Shown here in pieces: positions 1 through 7,936 of a stretch of 61,801 nucleotides of DNA. The stretch lies in NCBI RefSeq assembly GCF_016862275.1, contig NZ_BOMQ01000015.1, positions 1 through 61,801 of the forward strand. Reading direction: 5' to 3'. Position numbers and translations under genes: made by a program. Source of the stretch: Actinoplanes nipponensis (GTDB taxonomy: Bacteria; Actinomycetota; Actinomycetes; Mycobacteriales; Micromonosporaceae). Under the pieces are notes generated by a model. That model had not been told where the DNA came from and made no database searches. It saw nothing but the letters and a program-made list of their open reading frames with translations. Position 1 is the first letter of the stretch. Each line of letters starts with the position of its first letter.

Positions 1-213
1 GCCCGCGCTGGCTCGCCCGCGTCGGCGCGCCCGCGCTGGCCCGCCCGCGCTGGCCCGCCCGCGTCGGCGCGCCCGCGCTGGCCCGCCCGCGTCGGCCCGC
101 CCGCGTCGGCCCGCCCGCGTCGGCCTGCGTTGCCTGTCCGCCCGGGTTGGCCGCGTGCCCGCGTCGGCCTGCGTTGCCTGTCCGCCCTCGTTGCCTTCGT
201 CGCCCGCCCCCGC
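1..213. repeat. GC-rich degenerate tandem repeats
   Basis: The block is built from short units such as GCCCGCCCGCGTCG (period about 14). It also holds a 28-bp direct repeat seen at 116-143 and 160-187. Reading frames through it have no plausible protein character and no start with a ribosome binding site, so I treat it as non-coding repeat DNA. It starts at the window edge, so its full length is unknown. Confidence 0.7.
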
Positions 214-218
214 CCGCG

Positions 219-270
219 CGGATCTTGATGAGTTCGGGCGGGATTTCTGGCCCGAGCGCTCCAAGATCCG
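219..270 (+). repeat. 52-bp inverted-repeat element, left copy
   Basis: Perfect 9-bp arms CGGATCTTG (219-227) and CAAGATCCG (262-270) bound a 34-bp spacer. The left arm continues as ATGAGT. A second copy in the opposite orientation lies at 61690-61740, where the ACTCAT extension precedes the right arm. Size and arms suggest a small dispersed intergenic element. The function is unknown. Confidence 0.6.
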
Positions 271-856
271 GCGAGGAGGGGCCGTCAACGGCGTGACGGA
301 CTCGCGAGCAGGGCCGAAAGCCTCGAACGCGATGGGAAGGCGGAGCACGGCGAAAGGTGAGCAGGGCCGGTCGGGAAGTCGGCGGCGCGGCGGAGCGCAA
401 GGGGAGGCGGGGCGGGACCGCAAGAAGGACTGTGGCTGGCTGGGCGGGACAGAAGGGGGGATGGGGAGCTGGCGGGACGAAGAGGGAGATGTGGGAGGGC
501 GGGGCGGGGCGGGACGGAGAGAGGAGATGGGAGGGCAGGACGAGACGGAGAGGGGAAATGGGAGGGCAGAGCGGAACGGAAGGGGGCGGTGTGGGCGGAA
601 CGGAAGGAAGGAGAGGGGGAAGGGCGGCGCGGGAGGAATCGGAGCAGATGTGGGACGGCGGGGTGGAACGGAAGGGAGAGGCCGCGGGAAGGCCGCTCGG
701 GACCGAAGAAAGAGGCTCGGCGGGACGGAAACGAGAGGCCGCGGCGGAGAGGGCAGGTGAAAGCCACCTCGGCACGCGGCGCCGCCCGCACCGGCCCAGC
801 GGTGAGCGGAGCACCCGGCCGGACCACATCAGGGCTTGGGGCGGGGATGACCGGGC
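271..856. other. Purine-rich, gene-free stretch
   Basis: From about 280 to 760 the plus strand is strongly enriched in G and A (runs such as GGGAGGGCGGGGCGGGGCGG) and the minus strand is pyrimidine-rich. Open frames exist on both strands only because stop codons are rare in such sequence. Their translations are Arg/Gly- or Pro/Ser-rich low complexity without domains, and none has a convincing start. I see no gene here. Confidence 0.6.
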
Positions 857-966
857 CATCCCCGCCCCCAAGCCCACCATGCACCCAGCTCAAGCCGACT
901 GGAACAAAGCACGAACCCCGCGTTCGGCGGGAGCGACGGTCAGCACCATGCACCCACGCACGACAT
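857..966 (-). repeat. 110-bp dispersed repeat, copy A
   Basis: Read on the minus strand, this 110-bp segment aligns without gaps to the plus strand at 61116-61225, with about 11 mismatches (roughly 90 percent identity). Each copy carries TGCATGGTG twice, about 70 bp apart, and ends in a G-rich run GGGGGCGGGGATG. No reading frame is conserved between the copies. It may be a non-autonomous repeat or a structured RNA element. It lies just downstream of the small membrane-protein gene. Confidence 0.7.
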
Positions 967-977
967 CAAAAAAGAAA

Positions 978-1214
978 TCAGTGTGTGGCGTCATACGCGG
1001 CCGCAGCGGCCGAAAGGAGCAGGCAGAGCGCCCCGTAGAACAGCGGCCGCGTGTGCCGCCAAGCGATCCGCCGCTTGGCCGGCAGGTCGCGCTTGGCGGA
1101 GCGGACGTCGCGCCAGGCCGCGTGGGCCCGGCCGATGCGGTAGCCGATGACGATGACGGTGGCGGCGGTCATGACGGTGGCGACGCTCACTGCGGAACTC
1201 TGGTGGTAAGGCAT
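978..1214 (-). CDS. Small membrane protein of unknown function
   Basis: The 78-residue product starts MPYHQSSAVSVATVMTAA. I chose this ATG because CCAGGGGG lies just upstream; the longer in-frame start at 1280 has no such site. A hydrophobic segment at residues 8-26 and another near the C-terminus (about 57-72) predict two membrane helices. The loop between them is Arg/Lys-rich and probably cytoplasmic. I do not recognise the family. It is the last gene before the repeat-rich end of the window and is followed at once by the 110-bp repeat. Confidence 0.55.
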   Translation of the reverse strand: MPYHQSSAVSVATVMTAATVIVIGYRIGRAHAAWRDVRSAKRDLPAKRRIAWRHTRPLFYGALCLLLSAAAAAYDATH

Positions 1215-1357
1215 TGCCGACCCCCTGGAGAGGCGTAGCGGTGCTCGACGCCCATCAGTGTGGGGTCGCGGCACCGCCACGGACCAGGGGATTCATCGGC
1301 CTTAAGCGTCTGAAAAAGCGCTGAAGTGTCCTAAGGGCGACGTATGGCTTCTGTCGG

Positions 1358-2266
1358 TTATCCGATCGGTGGCTCGGGCACGCAGACCTTGACGGCGGCC
1401 GGGGCGATCTCTACGCGGATCTTCTTGACCGCCTCGCGGGCGCCGCCGTCGAGCTCGTACATGAGGGGCTTCTTCAGTTTCACGTCGATGCGCCGGGCCC
1501 GGGTCATGTGCACGAACGGCGAGTCCTCGGAGCGGCCCACCGCCATCCGGCCCATCGTGCGCGCCCACTGCGTGACCCCGCGGGCCGTCGCCACCCCGAC
1601 GTCCAGCCAGCCGTCGTCCGGCTTCGCGTCGTCGAAGGCCTTGATGCCGCCGGTCACCGTGCTGACGTTGCCGACCAGCACGCAGCTCGCGTCGTCGGCG
1701 AACCACGGGGTGCCGTCCACCTTGATCGTCGCCTTCGGGGCCTCGCCGTTGAGGTGGCGCAGGCCCGTGTAGACGTACGAGAGCTTGCCCAGCCGGTCCT
1801 TCAGCTTGCCGTCCGCGTCCTGGATCATCGCGCCGTCGAAGCCGATGCCGGCCATCACCGCGAAGTGTTCCCCGTTGAGCACGCCCAGGTCGAGCTGGTG
1901 CCGCCGGCCGTGGAACGCGATGCGCACCGCCTCGCCCAGGTCGTGCGGCACGCCGAGGTTGGTGGCCAGCAGGTTCGCGGTGCCGGCGGGGATGATGCCG
2001 ACCGGCACCTTGGCGCCGCCCTTGCTGCGGGCCACGGTGTCCAGGCAGCGCTGCACCATGCCGTCGCCGCCCCACACCAGCAGCAGGTCCGGTTCCGCGG
2101 CGAGCGCCTTGCGCACCTGCTTCGGCGCCTTGCGGCTCTTGGGCACCTCGTGCCAGACGAGCTCGTCGACGCCCTCGTCGGTGATCAGCCGGCGCAGCTC
2201 GTCGAGCCCGCCGCCGAGGGTCTTGCGCCGGTGGGCGACCACGGCGACTTTCCGGGGGTTCCGCAT
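1358..2266 (-). CDS. Diacylglycerol kinase-family lipid kinase
   Basis: The 302-residue product has the DAGK catalytic fold. The nucleotide-binding GGDG is at residues 66-69, GTANLLA at about 95-101, and the GFDG motif at about 142-145. The family (diacylglycerol kinases, YegS-like and sphingosine kinase-like enzymes) phosphorylates a lipid hydroxyl using ATP at the inner face of the membrane. There is no transmembrane segment, as is usual. The length is typical. The substrate cannot be read from sequence; diacylglycerol or another lipid is possible. No clear ribosome binding site precedes the ATG, so the start is reasonable rather than certain. The GAF gene upstream on the same strand is 48 bp away, which allows co-transcription. 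Confidence 0.85.
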   Translation of the reverse strand: MRNPRKVAVVAHRRKTLGGGLDELRRLITDEGVDELVWHEVPKSRKAPKQVRKALAAEPDLLLVWGGDGMVQRCLDTVARSKGGAKVPVGIIPAGTANLLATNLGVPHDLGEAVRIAFHGRRHQLDLGVLNGEHFAVMAGIGFDGAMIQDADGKLKDRLGKLSYVYTGLRHLNGEAPKATIKVDGTPWFADDASCVLVGNVSTVTGGIKAFDDAKPDDGWLDVGVATARGVTQWARTMGRMAVGRSEDSPFVHMTRARRIDVKLKKPLMYELDGGAREAVKKIRVEIAPAAVKVCVPEPPIG

Positions 2267-2314
2267 GACACCGGCGTTTACCCGATGCCGCGCATTCCTA
2301 CGCGTGGCCGGGGA

Positions 2315-2893
2315 TCAGTGCACGCTCTCGCGCATGCGCTGCTCGGCGGCCTTGCTGCGGATCACCATGAGCCGCAGCTCCAGCTCGTCGGAGACCATGG
2401 ACGCCAGGTGCTCCAGCGCGGTGAGCTGCCGCTGGGTGACCTCCCGCGGGCGGTTGTCGATCACGTTGACCGTGCCGAGCCGGTAGCCGTCGTGGGTGCG
2501 GATCGGCGCCGCGGCGTAGAAGCGCAGGCCCAGCTCGCCGCGGACCAGCGGGTGCTCCAGCGTACGGGGGTCGACCGCGGCGTTGTTGATCACGTAGACG
2601 TCGTCCTGGGCGATGACCGAGGCGCACAGGCCCGGCTCCTTGCCGACCTCGCGCACGCCGGCCAGGCCCTGGCAGGCGGCCAGCCACACGCGGTCCTGCT
2701 CCACCAGGGACACCGTCGCGATGGGGGTGTCGAAGATGGCGCCGGCCACGAAGGCGATGCGGTCGTACGCGTCCTCGACCGGCTGGTCGACCAGCCGGTA
2801 GCGGCGCACGGCCTCCAGCCGGCGCTGCTCGTCGGGGGCGGCGCTGTCCAGGTATTCATAGGCACTGCCCGATGTGGGGCTGCTGTTCGTCAT
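2315..2893 (-). CDS. GAF domain protein
   Basis: This soluble 192-residue protein contains a single GAF domain at about residues 35-175. Typical features are the early ERLEAVRRYRLVD-like helix, a Cys at about 77 in the LAACQGL stretch, and the SVIAQDDVYVINNA and FYAAAPIRT segments. GAF domains bind small ligands or act as dimerisation and sensor modules. No output domain is fused, so this is a stand-alone sensor or partner protein. Similar short actinobacterial proteins often sit beside signalling genes. The only close neighbour on its strand is the lipid kinase downstream; no direct functional link is visible. Confidence 0.8.
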   Translation of the reverse strand: MTNSSPTSGSAYEYLDSAAPDEQRRLEAVRRYRLVDQPVEDAYDRIAFVAGAIFDTPIATVSLVEQDRVWLAACQGLAGVREVGKEPGLCASVIAQDDVYVINNAAVDPRTLEHPLVRGELGLRFYAAAPIRTHDGYRLGTVNVIDNRPREVTQRQLTALEHLASMVSDELELRLMVIRSKAAEQRMRESVH

Positions 2894-3032
2894 GGGGGAA
2901 TCACCTCACGCAATGATCGCTCGCGGTCACTGTGAGGATAATGAGGGGGCCCCGGTGATTCGCAACGGTCGCACGGATCGAATTGGCCACGATCAACGCT
3001 TCCGGGGCGAATGTCGCACAAATTGTCGGACG

Positions 3033-4322
3033 TCAGTCCTCGTCGTCCTCGTCGGACCGCGGCACCGCCCGCAGCCGCACCCGGGTGATCGCCCGCCCGG
3101 TCACCTCGACCACCTCGGCCGTGAACAGCGGCAGCGTCACCACCTCACCCGGCTCGGTGGGGATGTGCCCGAGCGCCGCGAGCACCATGCCGGCGATGGT
3201 CGTGTAGTCGCCCTCGTCGTTGCCGGCGCCGTCGAAGCCGATGTCGGGCAGGTCGTGGATCGGGAAGGAGCCGGGCATCAGCAGCGCCCCGTCGGCCTCC
3301 TTGACCACCGACTGCACGTCCCGGTCGGTCTCGTCGTAGATCTCGCCGACGATCTCCTCGACCAGGTCCTCCATGGTGATGATGCCGTCGATGGCGCCGC
3401 GCTCGTCCACCACCAGCGCGATCTGCTGCCGCTCCAGGCGCATCTGGCGCAGCGCGTCCGAGACCCGCAGCGTCTCCGGCAGGAACAGCCCGGGCCGGGC
3501 CACCGCGTCGACCGGCCCGCGCGCGCCGACCAGGTCGCGCAGGTGCACGACGCCGAAGACGTCGTCCAGCCCGGCCGGCCCGACCACCGGCGCGCGGGAG
3601 TGCCCGCCGTCGATGAGCTGGCTCAGCGCCTCGGGCGCGGCCAGCCCGGTGGCCAGGGTCAGCACGTCGCGCCGCGGCACCAGGATCTCCCGCAGGATCC
3701 GGTCGGCGATCTCGAACGCGCCGCTGATGATGGTGCGCTGCTCGATCGAGAAGTCCTGCTGGGCCGCGACCATGTCCCGGATCTCCTCGGTGCTGACCTC
3801 CTCGCGCTGCGCCGACGGGTCCCCGCCGGCCAGCCGCACGATCAGGTTGGTCGCGACGCTGAGCAGCCAGACCGCCGGCCGGGAGATGGTCGAGAGGATG
3901 TCCAGCGGGCGCGCCACCAGCAGCGCCCACCCCTCGGTGCGCTGCATGGCGATCCGCTTGGGCGCCAGCTCGCCGATGACCAGGGTGACGAAGGTCAGCG
4001 CGATGGTGACGAGCACGATGGCGGCCGGCTCGGCGGCCGAGCCGAGGAAACCCAGCGGCTCGACGAGCGGGCGGGACAACGAGACGGCGGCGGCCGCCGA
4101 CGCCAGGAAGCCGGCCAGCGTGATGCCGATCTGGATGGTGGCCAGGAACCTGTTCGGGTCGCGGCTGAGCCGGGCCAGCACCCGGCCGCGCCGCGAGGTG
4201 CGTTCCAGTTTGTGCAGCTGGCTGTCCCGCAACGAGACCAGAGCCATTTCACTGCCGGAGAAGGCCGCGTTGACCAGCACCAGCACCAGCACGAGCAACA
4301 CCTGCCCGCCTATGCCATCCAC
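3033..4322 (-). CDS. CNNM/CorC-type (hemolysin-family) membrane protein
   Basis: The 429-residue product has the order typical of the family. A DUF21/CNNM membrane domain occupies about residues 1-190, with a first helix rich in Val/Leu and the motif NAAFSGSEMALVSL. A tandem CBS pair follows at about 200-320, with the characteristic VVDERGAIDGIITMEDLVEE. A CorC/HlyC C-terminal domain spans about 340-420, and the tail is acidic. Relatives transport or sense divalent cations, mainly Mg2+ or Co2+; hemolysin is a historical name. I chose GTG at 4322 over a further start at 4376 because the upstream residues are not family-like and GAGAGG lies ahead. The upstream gene is more than 100 bp away, so it is probably transcribed alone. 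Confidence 0.85.
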   Translation of the reverse strand: MDGIGGQVLLVLVLVLVNAAFSGSEMALVSLRDSQLHKLERTSRRGRVLARLSRDPNRFLATIQIGITLAGFLASAAAAVSLSRPLVEPLGFLGSAAEPAAIVLVTIALTFVTLVIGELAPKRIAMQRTEGWALLVARPLDILSTISRPAVWLLSVATNLIVRLAGGDPSAQREEVSTEEIRDMVAAQQDFSIEQRTIISGAFEIADRILREILVPRRDVLTLATGLAAPEALSQLIDGGHSRAPVVGPAGLDDVFGVVHLRDLVGARGPVDAVARPGLFLPETLRVSDALRQMRLERQQIALVVDERGAIDGIITMEDLVEEIVGEIYDETDRDVQSVVKEADGALLMPGSFPIHDLPDIGFDGAGNDEGDYTTIAGMVLAALGHIPTEPGEVVTLPLFTAEVVEVTGRAITRVRLRAVPRSDEDDED

Positions 4323-4454
4323 GACAGTTTCAGCCTCTCGGGCGGTTGGATCACGAGCCCCACAGGCTATCGACACTCGGTGACGGCCGCGCGGCGGCAG
4401 GCGGAAAACCCTTTCAAACCCGCATTTCGGGTACGGCGGTCCGCCGTCGCCCCG

Positions 4455-5462
4455 TCAGCTCACCTCGTCGGCCCAGACCCGCCAGTCGTCGAGCACGCCG
4501 TACAGGGCCGGGGTCAGCCAGCCCGGCGCGGACCGCTGGAAGACGCCCGGCTCCATCCCGCCGGCGCCGTCCGGCAACGCGCCGACCAGGTGCGGCACCA
4601 GCTCGGTGAGGTTGGCCCAGTGCACCAGCTCCGGCTCGGCGGGCCACGCGCCCAGCACGACCTTCGCCGCCACGCCGCGCCGGTCCAGCGCCTCCAGCGT
4701 CAGGGCGGTGTGGTTGAGCGTGCCCAGGCCGGCCCGGGCCACCACGATCGTCTGACACCCCAGGGTGGTGGCGAGGTCGGCGACGGTCCACGCTTCCCCC
4801 GAGGGGCGTACGCCCATCGGCACCAGCAGGCCGCCCGCCCCCTCGACGAGCACCAGGTCGTGCTTGTCCGCCTCGGCCCGGACCGCGTCCACGACCTCGT
4901 AGAGCTCCAGCGGCGCCATCCCGGCCACCCGGGCCGCCGCGAGCGGGGCCAGCGGCTCGGGATACGACGCCAGGGTGCGGGTGGTGTGCGGGTGCGCCAG
5001 GCGGTTGACCAGGTCGATGTCGGTCGGGCCGCCGTCGGCGATGCCGGTCTGGCCGGGCTTGACCACCGCGACGCGCAGGCCGGCGGCCTGCGCCGCGGCG
5101 GCGATCGCCGAGGTGACGACGGTCTTGCCGACGTCGGTGTCGGTGCCGGTGACCAGCACGATGCCGCGCCACTCGCCGGCTTCGGCGGGGCGCGCGGCCG
5201 GGCGGGCGGCCGCGTCGGGCTCCGGCTCGGCCGCCACGGCGGCGCGGATGGTCTCGGGGGAGAGGTCGGCGTCCGCGGGCGACGCGGGGCCCACGCCGGG
5301 CGAGACCGGCACCGGCAGCTCCGGCTCGAGCGGGGCCGGGCCCGGAACAGCGGGGGACACCGGGGCCGGCTCGAGCGGGGCCGGGCCCGGAACGGCCGGG
5401 GACACCGGGGCCGGCTCCTCGCGCGGCGGGCTGGCCGGGGCGGCGGTCTGGTCCCACGTCAC
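4455..5462 (-). CDS. bioD: Dethiobiotin synthetase with proline-rich N-terminal extension
   Basis: BioD converts 7,8-diaminononanoate, CO2 and ATP to dethiobiotin. The P-loop GTDTDVGKT is at residues 106-114, followed by VKPGQTG and the VEGAGGLLVP motif. The catalytic part alone is about 235 residues, the usual size for the enzyme. About 97 Pro/Ala/Glu-rich residues precede it. They contain a perfect duplication of a 15-residue unit, from a 45-bp tandem repeat at 5321-5410. The GTG start overlaps the bioF stop as GTGA, so translation is coupled to bioF. That overlap supports the start and makes the extension part of the protein unless translation begins internally. No bioA is present in the window. 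Confidence 0.9.
   Translation of the reverse strand: MTWDQTAAPASPPREEPAPVSPAVPGPAPLEPAPVSPAVPGPAPLEPELPVPVSPGVGPASPADADLSPETIRAAVAAEPEPDAAARPAARPAEAGEWRGIVLVTGTDTDVGKTVVTSAIAAAAQAAGLRVAVVKPGQTGIADGGPTDIDLVNRLAHPHTTRTLASYPEPLAPLAAARVAGMAPLELYEVVDAVRAEADKHDLVLVEGAGGLLVPMGVRPSGEAWTVADLATTLGCQTIVVARAGLGTLNHTALTLEALDRRGVAAKVVLGAWPAEPELVHWANLTELVPHLVGALPDGAGGMEPGVFQRSAPGWLTPALYGVLDDWRVWADEVS
5321..5410. repeat. 45-bp tandem duplication inside bioD
   Basis: Two adjacent 45-bp units (5321-5365 and 5366-5410) differ at only two bases. The length is a multiple of three, so it duplicates 15 residues in the proline-rich N-terminus of BioD without a frameshift. This near identity suggests a recent slippage event. 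Confidence 0.85.
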
Positions 5463-6595
5463 GGCGCGCACTCCACGATCACGTCCAGGGCCCGGGCGAA
5501 GTCCGCCGCCGGGATGCCCGCGTTCAGGGTCAGGCGCAGCCGGGACGAGCCGTCCGGGGTCGACGGCGGCCGGAAGCAACCCACCGCGACGCCCCGGTCG
5601 CGGCAGTCCTCCGCCCAGCTCACCGCCGCCTCCGGGCCCGGGGCCGGCACGGACAGCACCCCGGCGGCCGGCCGCGACACGGCGAACCCGGCGGCGCCCA
5701 GCCGGCGCACCGTCAGCTCACCGCGCGACGCCAGCACCGCCCGCCGGTCGTCGGCGGACCGGGCCACCCGCAGCGCCGCGTGCACACCGGCCACCACGGC
5801 CGGCGGCGGCGCGGTGTCGTAGATGAACGTGCGGCCGGTGTCGACCAGGTGCCGGATCAGCGCCGCCGGCCCGGCCACCACGCCGCCGGCGCCGCCCAGG
5901 GCCTTCGACAGCGTGGCGGTCACGACGACATCCGGCCGTCCGGCCAGCCCCGCCGCGGCGACCCCGCCAGCGCCCTGCGCGCCGAGCACACCCACCGCGT
6001 GGGCGTCGTCGACCAGCAGCAGCGCGTCGTGGGCGGCGGTCACGGCGTGCAGCTCGGCCAGCGGCGCGAGGTCGCCGTCGACGGAGAACACCGACTCGGT
6101 GACGAACACGGCGGGCCGCCCCGGGTGCGCGGCGAGGACGGCGGCGAGCGCGGCCGGGTCGGCGTGCGGGGCCACGACGACCTCGGCGCCCGAGCCGCGG
6201 CAGCCGTCGATCAGCGAGGCGTGGTTGTAGCTGTCCGAGACGATCAGGGCGCCCGGGCCGGCGAGCGCGCGGACGGCGCCCAGGTTGGCCAGATAACCCG
6301 AGGAGTAGACCAGGGCCCGCTCGGCGCCCAGCCACTCGGCCAGCTCCGCCTCCAGCCCGGCGTGCGCCTCGGTCGAGCCGCGGACCAGGCGCGAACCGGT
6401 GGCGCCCAGCCCGTACGCCTGCAACGCCCGGACCGACGCCGCGATCACCTCGGGGTGCACGGCCAGGCCGAGGTAGTCGTTGCCGGCCAGGTCGACGACC
6501 CCGTCGCCGGCCGGGCGCGGCCGCAGGGTCCTGGTGAGCCCGGCCTTGGCCCGGGTGCGGGCCTGGCGCTCCAGCGCCTCCTGCCAGCCCGCCAC
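5459..6595 (-). CDS. bioF: 8-amino-7-oxononanoate synthase
   Basis: BioF condenses pimeloyl thioester with alanine, using PLP, to give 8-amino-7-oxononanoate, the entry step of biotin ring assembly. The 378-residue product is of normal length. Family signatures are GNDYLGL (about residues 38-44), GSRLVRGST, the PLP-stacking SYNHASLIDG, and VDDAHAVG. The PLP lysine is K231 in TLSKALGG. The GTG start has GAGGG a few bases upstream. The gene runs divergently from bioB across a 99-bp spacer and is coupled to bioD by a GTGA overlap. Confidence 0.95.
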   Translation of the reverse strand: MAGWQEALERQARTRAKAGLTRTLRPRPAGDGVVDLAGNDYLGLAVHPEVIAASVRALQAYGLGATGSRLVRGSTEAHAGLEAELAEWLGAERALVYSSGYLANLGAVRALAGPGALIVSDSYNHASLIDGCRGSGAEVVVAPHADPAALAAVLAAHPGRPAVFVTESVFSVDGDLAPLAELHAVTAAHDALLLVDDAHAVGVLGAQGAGGVAAAGLAGRPDVVVTATLSKALGGAGGVVAGPAALIRHLVDTGRTFIYDTAPPPAVVAGVHAALRVARSADDRRAVLASRGELTVRRLGAAGFAVSRPAAGVLSVPAPGPEAAVSWAEDCRDRGVAVGCFRPPSTPDGSSRLRLTLNAGIPAADFARALDVIVECAP

Positions 6596-6694
6596 AGCAC
6601 CCTCGCCCTCATCGCCGGAGAACCCCGTCCGCCGGGCAAACTATCACCCGGCTCCGACATCCCGGCCCGGCGGAACGCCTTGTAGGGTACGGCC
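6596..6694. promoter_or_regulatory. Divergent bioF/bioB promoter region
   Basis: This 99-bp spacer must hold the promoters of both biotin transcripts. A TAGGGT hexamer close to the bioB start could be a -10 element or part of its ribosome binding site (AGGG, 9 bp ahead of ATG). I looked for the known actinobacterial BioQ-type palindrome (TGAAC/GTTCA) and did not find it. Confidence 0.4.
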
Positions 6695-7690
6695 ATGCCA
6701 GAGATCCTCGACCGGGCCAGGGCCCAGGTTCTAGCTGACGGTGCCGGGCTCGACGAGGCGGGAATCCTCGCGGTGCTGCGCCTGGCCGACGAGGATCTGC
6801 CGGAGCTGCTCCAGCTGGCGCACGACGTCCGGATGAAGTGGTGCGGCCCGGAGGTCGAGGTCGAGGGCATCGTCTCGCTCAAGACCGGCGGCTGCCCCGA
6901 GGACTGCCACTTCTGCTCCCAGTCGGGCCTGTTCACTTCGCCGGTGCGCTCGGTCTGGCTGGACATCCCGTCGCTGGTCGAGGCGGCCCGGCAGACCGCG
7001 GCCACCGGGGCCAGCGAGTTCTGCATCGTCGCCGCCGTGCGCGGCCCCGACGCCCGGCTGATGGCCCAGATGCGCGAGGGCGTCAAGGCGATCCGGGAGG
7101 CCGTGGACATCCAGGTCGCGGCCAGCCTCGGCATGCTCACCCAGGAGCAGGTGGACGAGCTGGTCGCGATGGGCGTGCACCGCTACAACCACAACCTGGA
7201 GACCTGCCGGTCCTTCTTCCCCAACGTGGTGACCACCCATTCGTGGGAGGAGCGCTGGGGCACGCTGACCATGGTGCGCGAGTCGGGCATGGAGGTCTGC
7301 TGCGGCGGCATCCTGGGCCTGGGCGAGAGCGTCGAGCAGCGCGCCGAGTTCGCCGCCCAGCTGGCCGAGCTCGACCCGCACGAGGTCCCGCTGAACTTCC
7401 TCAACCCGCGCCCGGGCACCCCGCTCGGCGACCGCCCGGTGGTGGAGGGCAAAGACGCGCTGCGCGCGATCGCCGCCTTCCGGCTGGCCATGCCCCGGAC
7501 CATCCTGCGGTACGCGGGCGGCCGCGAGATCACCCTGGGCGACCTGGGTACGCGCGACGGCCTGCTCGGCGGCATCAACGCCGTCATCGTCGGCAACTAC
7601 CTCACCACGCTCGGCCGTCCGGCCACCGCGGACCTGGAGCTGCTCCAGGAGCTGAAGATGCCGGTCAAGGCGCTGTCCGCGACGCTGTGA
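6695..7690 (+). CDS. bioB: Biotin synthase (radical SAM)
   Basis: BioB inserts sulfur into dethiobiotin to make biotin. The 331-residue product carries the radical SAM cluster motif [13 protein letters not shown] (C67, C71, C74). Of the residues that hold the auxiliary cluster in E. coli BioB, the equivalents of C97 (C110 in SEFCIVAA), C188 (C202 in MEVCCGG) and R260 (in LRYAGGRE) are present. The C128 position is alanine (A143 in VAASLGML). A different cysteine, C171, sits in NLETCRSF. This may mean a changed auxiliary cluster. A small Cys-rich protein is coupled directly downstream. The N-terminus and strong conservation support the ATG. Confidence 0.95.
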   Translation: MPEILDRARAQVLADGAGLDEAGILAVLRLADEDLPELLQLAHDVRMKWCGPEVEVEGIVSLKTGGCPEDCHFCSQSGLFTSPVRSVWLDIPSLVEAARQTAATGASEFCIVAAVRGPDARLMAQMREGVKAIREAVDIQVAASLGMLTQEQVDELVAMGVHRYNHNLETCRSFFPNVVTTHSWEERWGTLTMVRESGMEVCCGGILGLGESVEQRAEFAAQLAELDPHEVPLNFLNPRPGTPLGDRPVVEGKDALRAIAAFRLAMPRTILRYAGGREITLGDLGTRDGLLGGINAVIVGNYLTTLGRPATADLELLQELKMPVKALSATL

Positions 7691-7875
7691 CGGTGCTGAT
7701 GTTCTGCGACCGGTGCGGCCGGTCCGCCGCGGAGGGCGACCACTCGGCGTGCGCGGCGGCCCGGGAGCTGGAACCGCCCCGCTTCTGCCCCGACTGCCGC
7801 CGCCGGATGAAGGTGCAGGTCGTGCCGGCCGGCTGGACGGCGACCTGCGTCGAGCACGGCGTGCGGCGCTCCTGA
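7687..7875 (+). CDS. bsaP: BsaP-like biotin synthase auxiliary protein
   Basis: The GTG start overlaps the bioB stop as GTGA, giving a 62-residue protein with two CxxC pairs (C7/C10 in FCDRCG and C34/C37 in FCPDCR) and further cysteines at 22 and 54. Its position and shape match the small protein next to bioB in corynebacteria and mycobacteria, described as biotin synthase auxiliary protein. That protein is thought to support BioB iron-sulfur cluster function. The match rests on my recognition of context and the cysteine pattern, not on an alignment. A metal- or cluster-binding role is inferred. A strong terminator follows 11 bp after the stop. Confidence 0.75.
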   Translation: MTVLMFCDRCGRSAAEGDHSACAAARELEPPRFCPDCRRRMKVQVVPAGWTATCVEHGVRRS

Positions 7876-7886
7876 GCGAGCTACCC

Positions 7887-7928
7887 AACGGCGACGGCGG
7901 GCCCCGTGCGGGACCCGCCGTCGCCGTT
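7887..7928. terminator. Terminator between bsaP and the convergent ACT-GNAT gene
   Basis: A perfect 15-bp inverted repeat (AACGGCGACGGCGGG at 7887-7901, its complement at 7914-7928) has a 12-base loop. It lies between two convergent genes and can act in both directions. Confidence 0.85.
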
Positions 7929-7936
7929 CTCACCCG

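Noticed and set aside
155..1238. Several overlapping open frames in the first kilobase
   Set aside because: They give Arg/Gly- or Pro/Ser-rich low complexity, cross repeat DNA, and have no credible starts.
2874..5822. Plus-strand open frame of 982 codons
   Set aside because: It is antisense to the CNNM protein, bioD and bioF, with no domain and shadow-type composition.
6596..6694. BioQ operator in the biotin promoter region
   Set aside because: No TGAAC/GTTCA palindrome is present; other control is possible but not visible.
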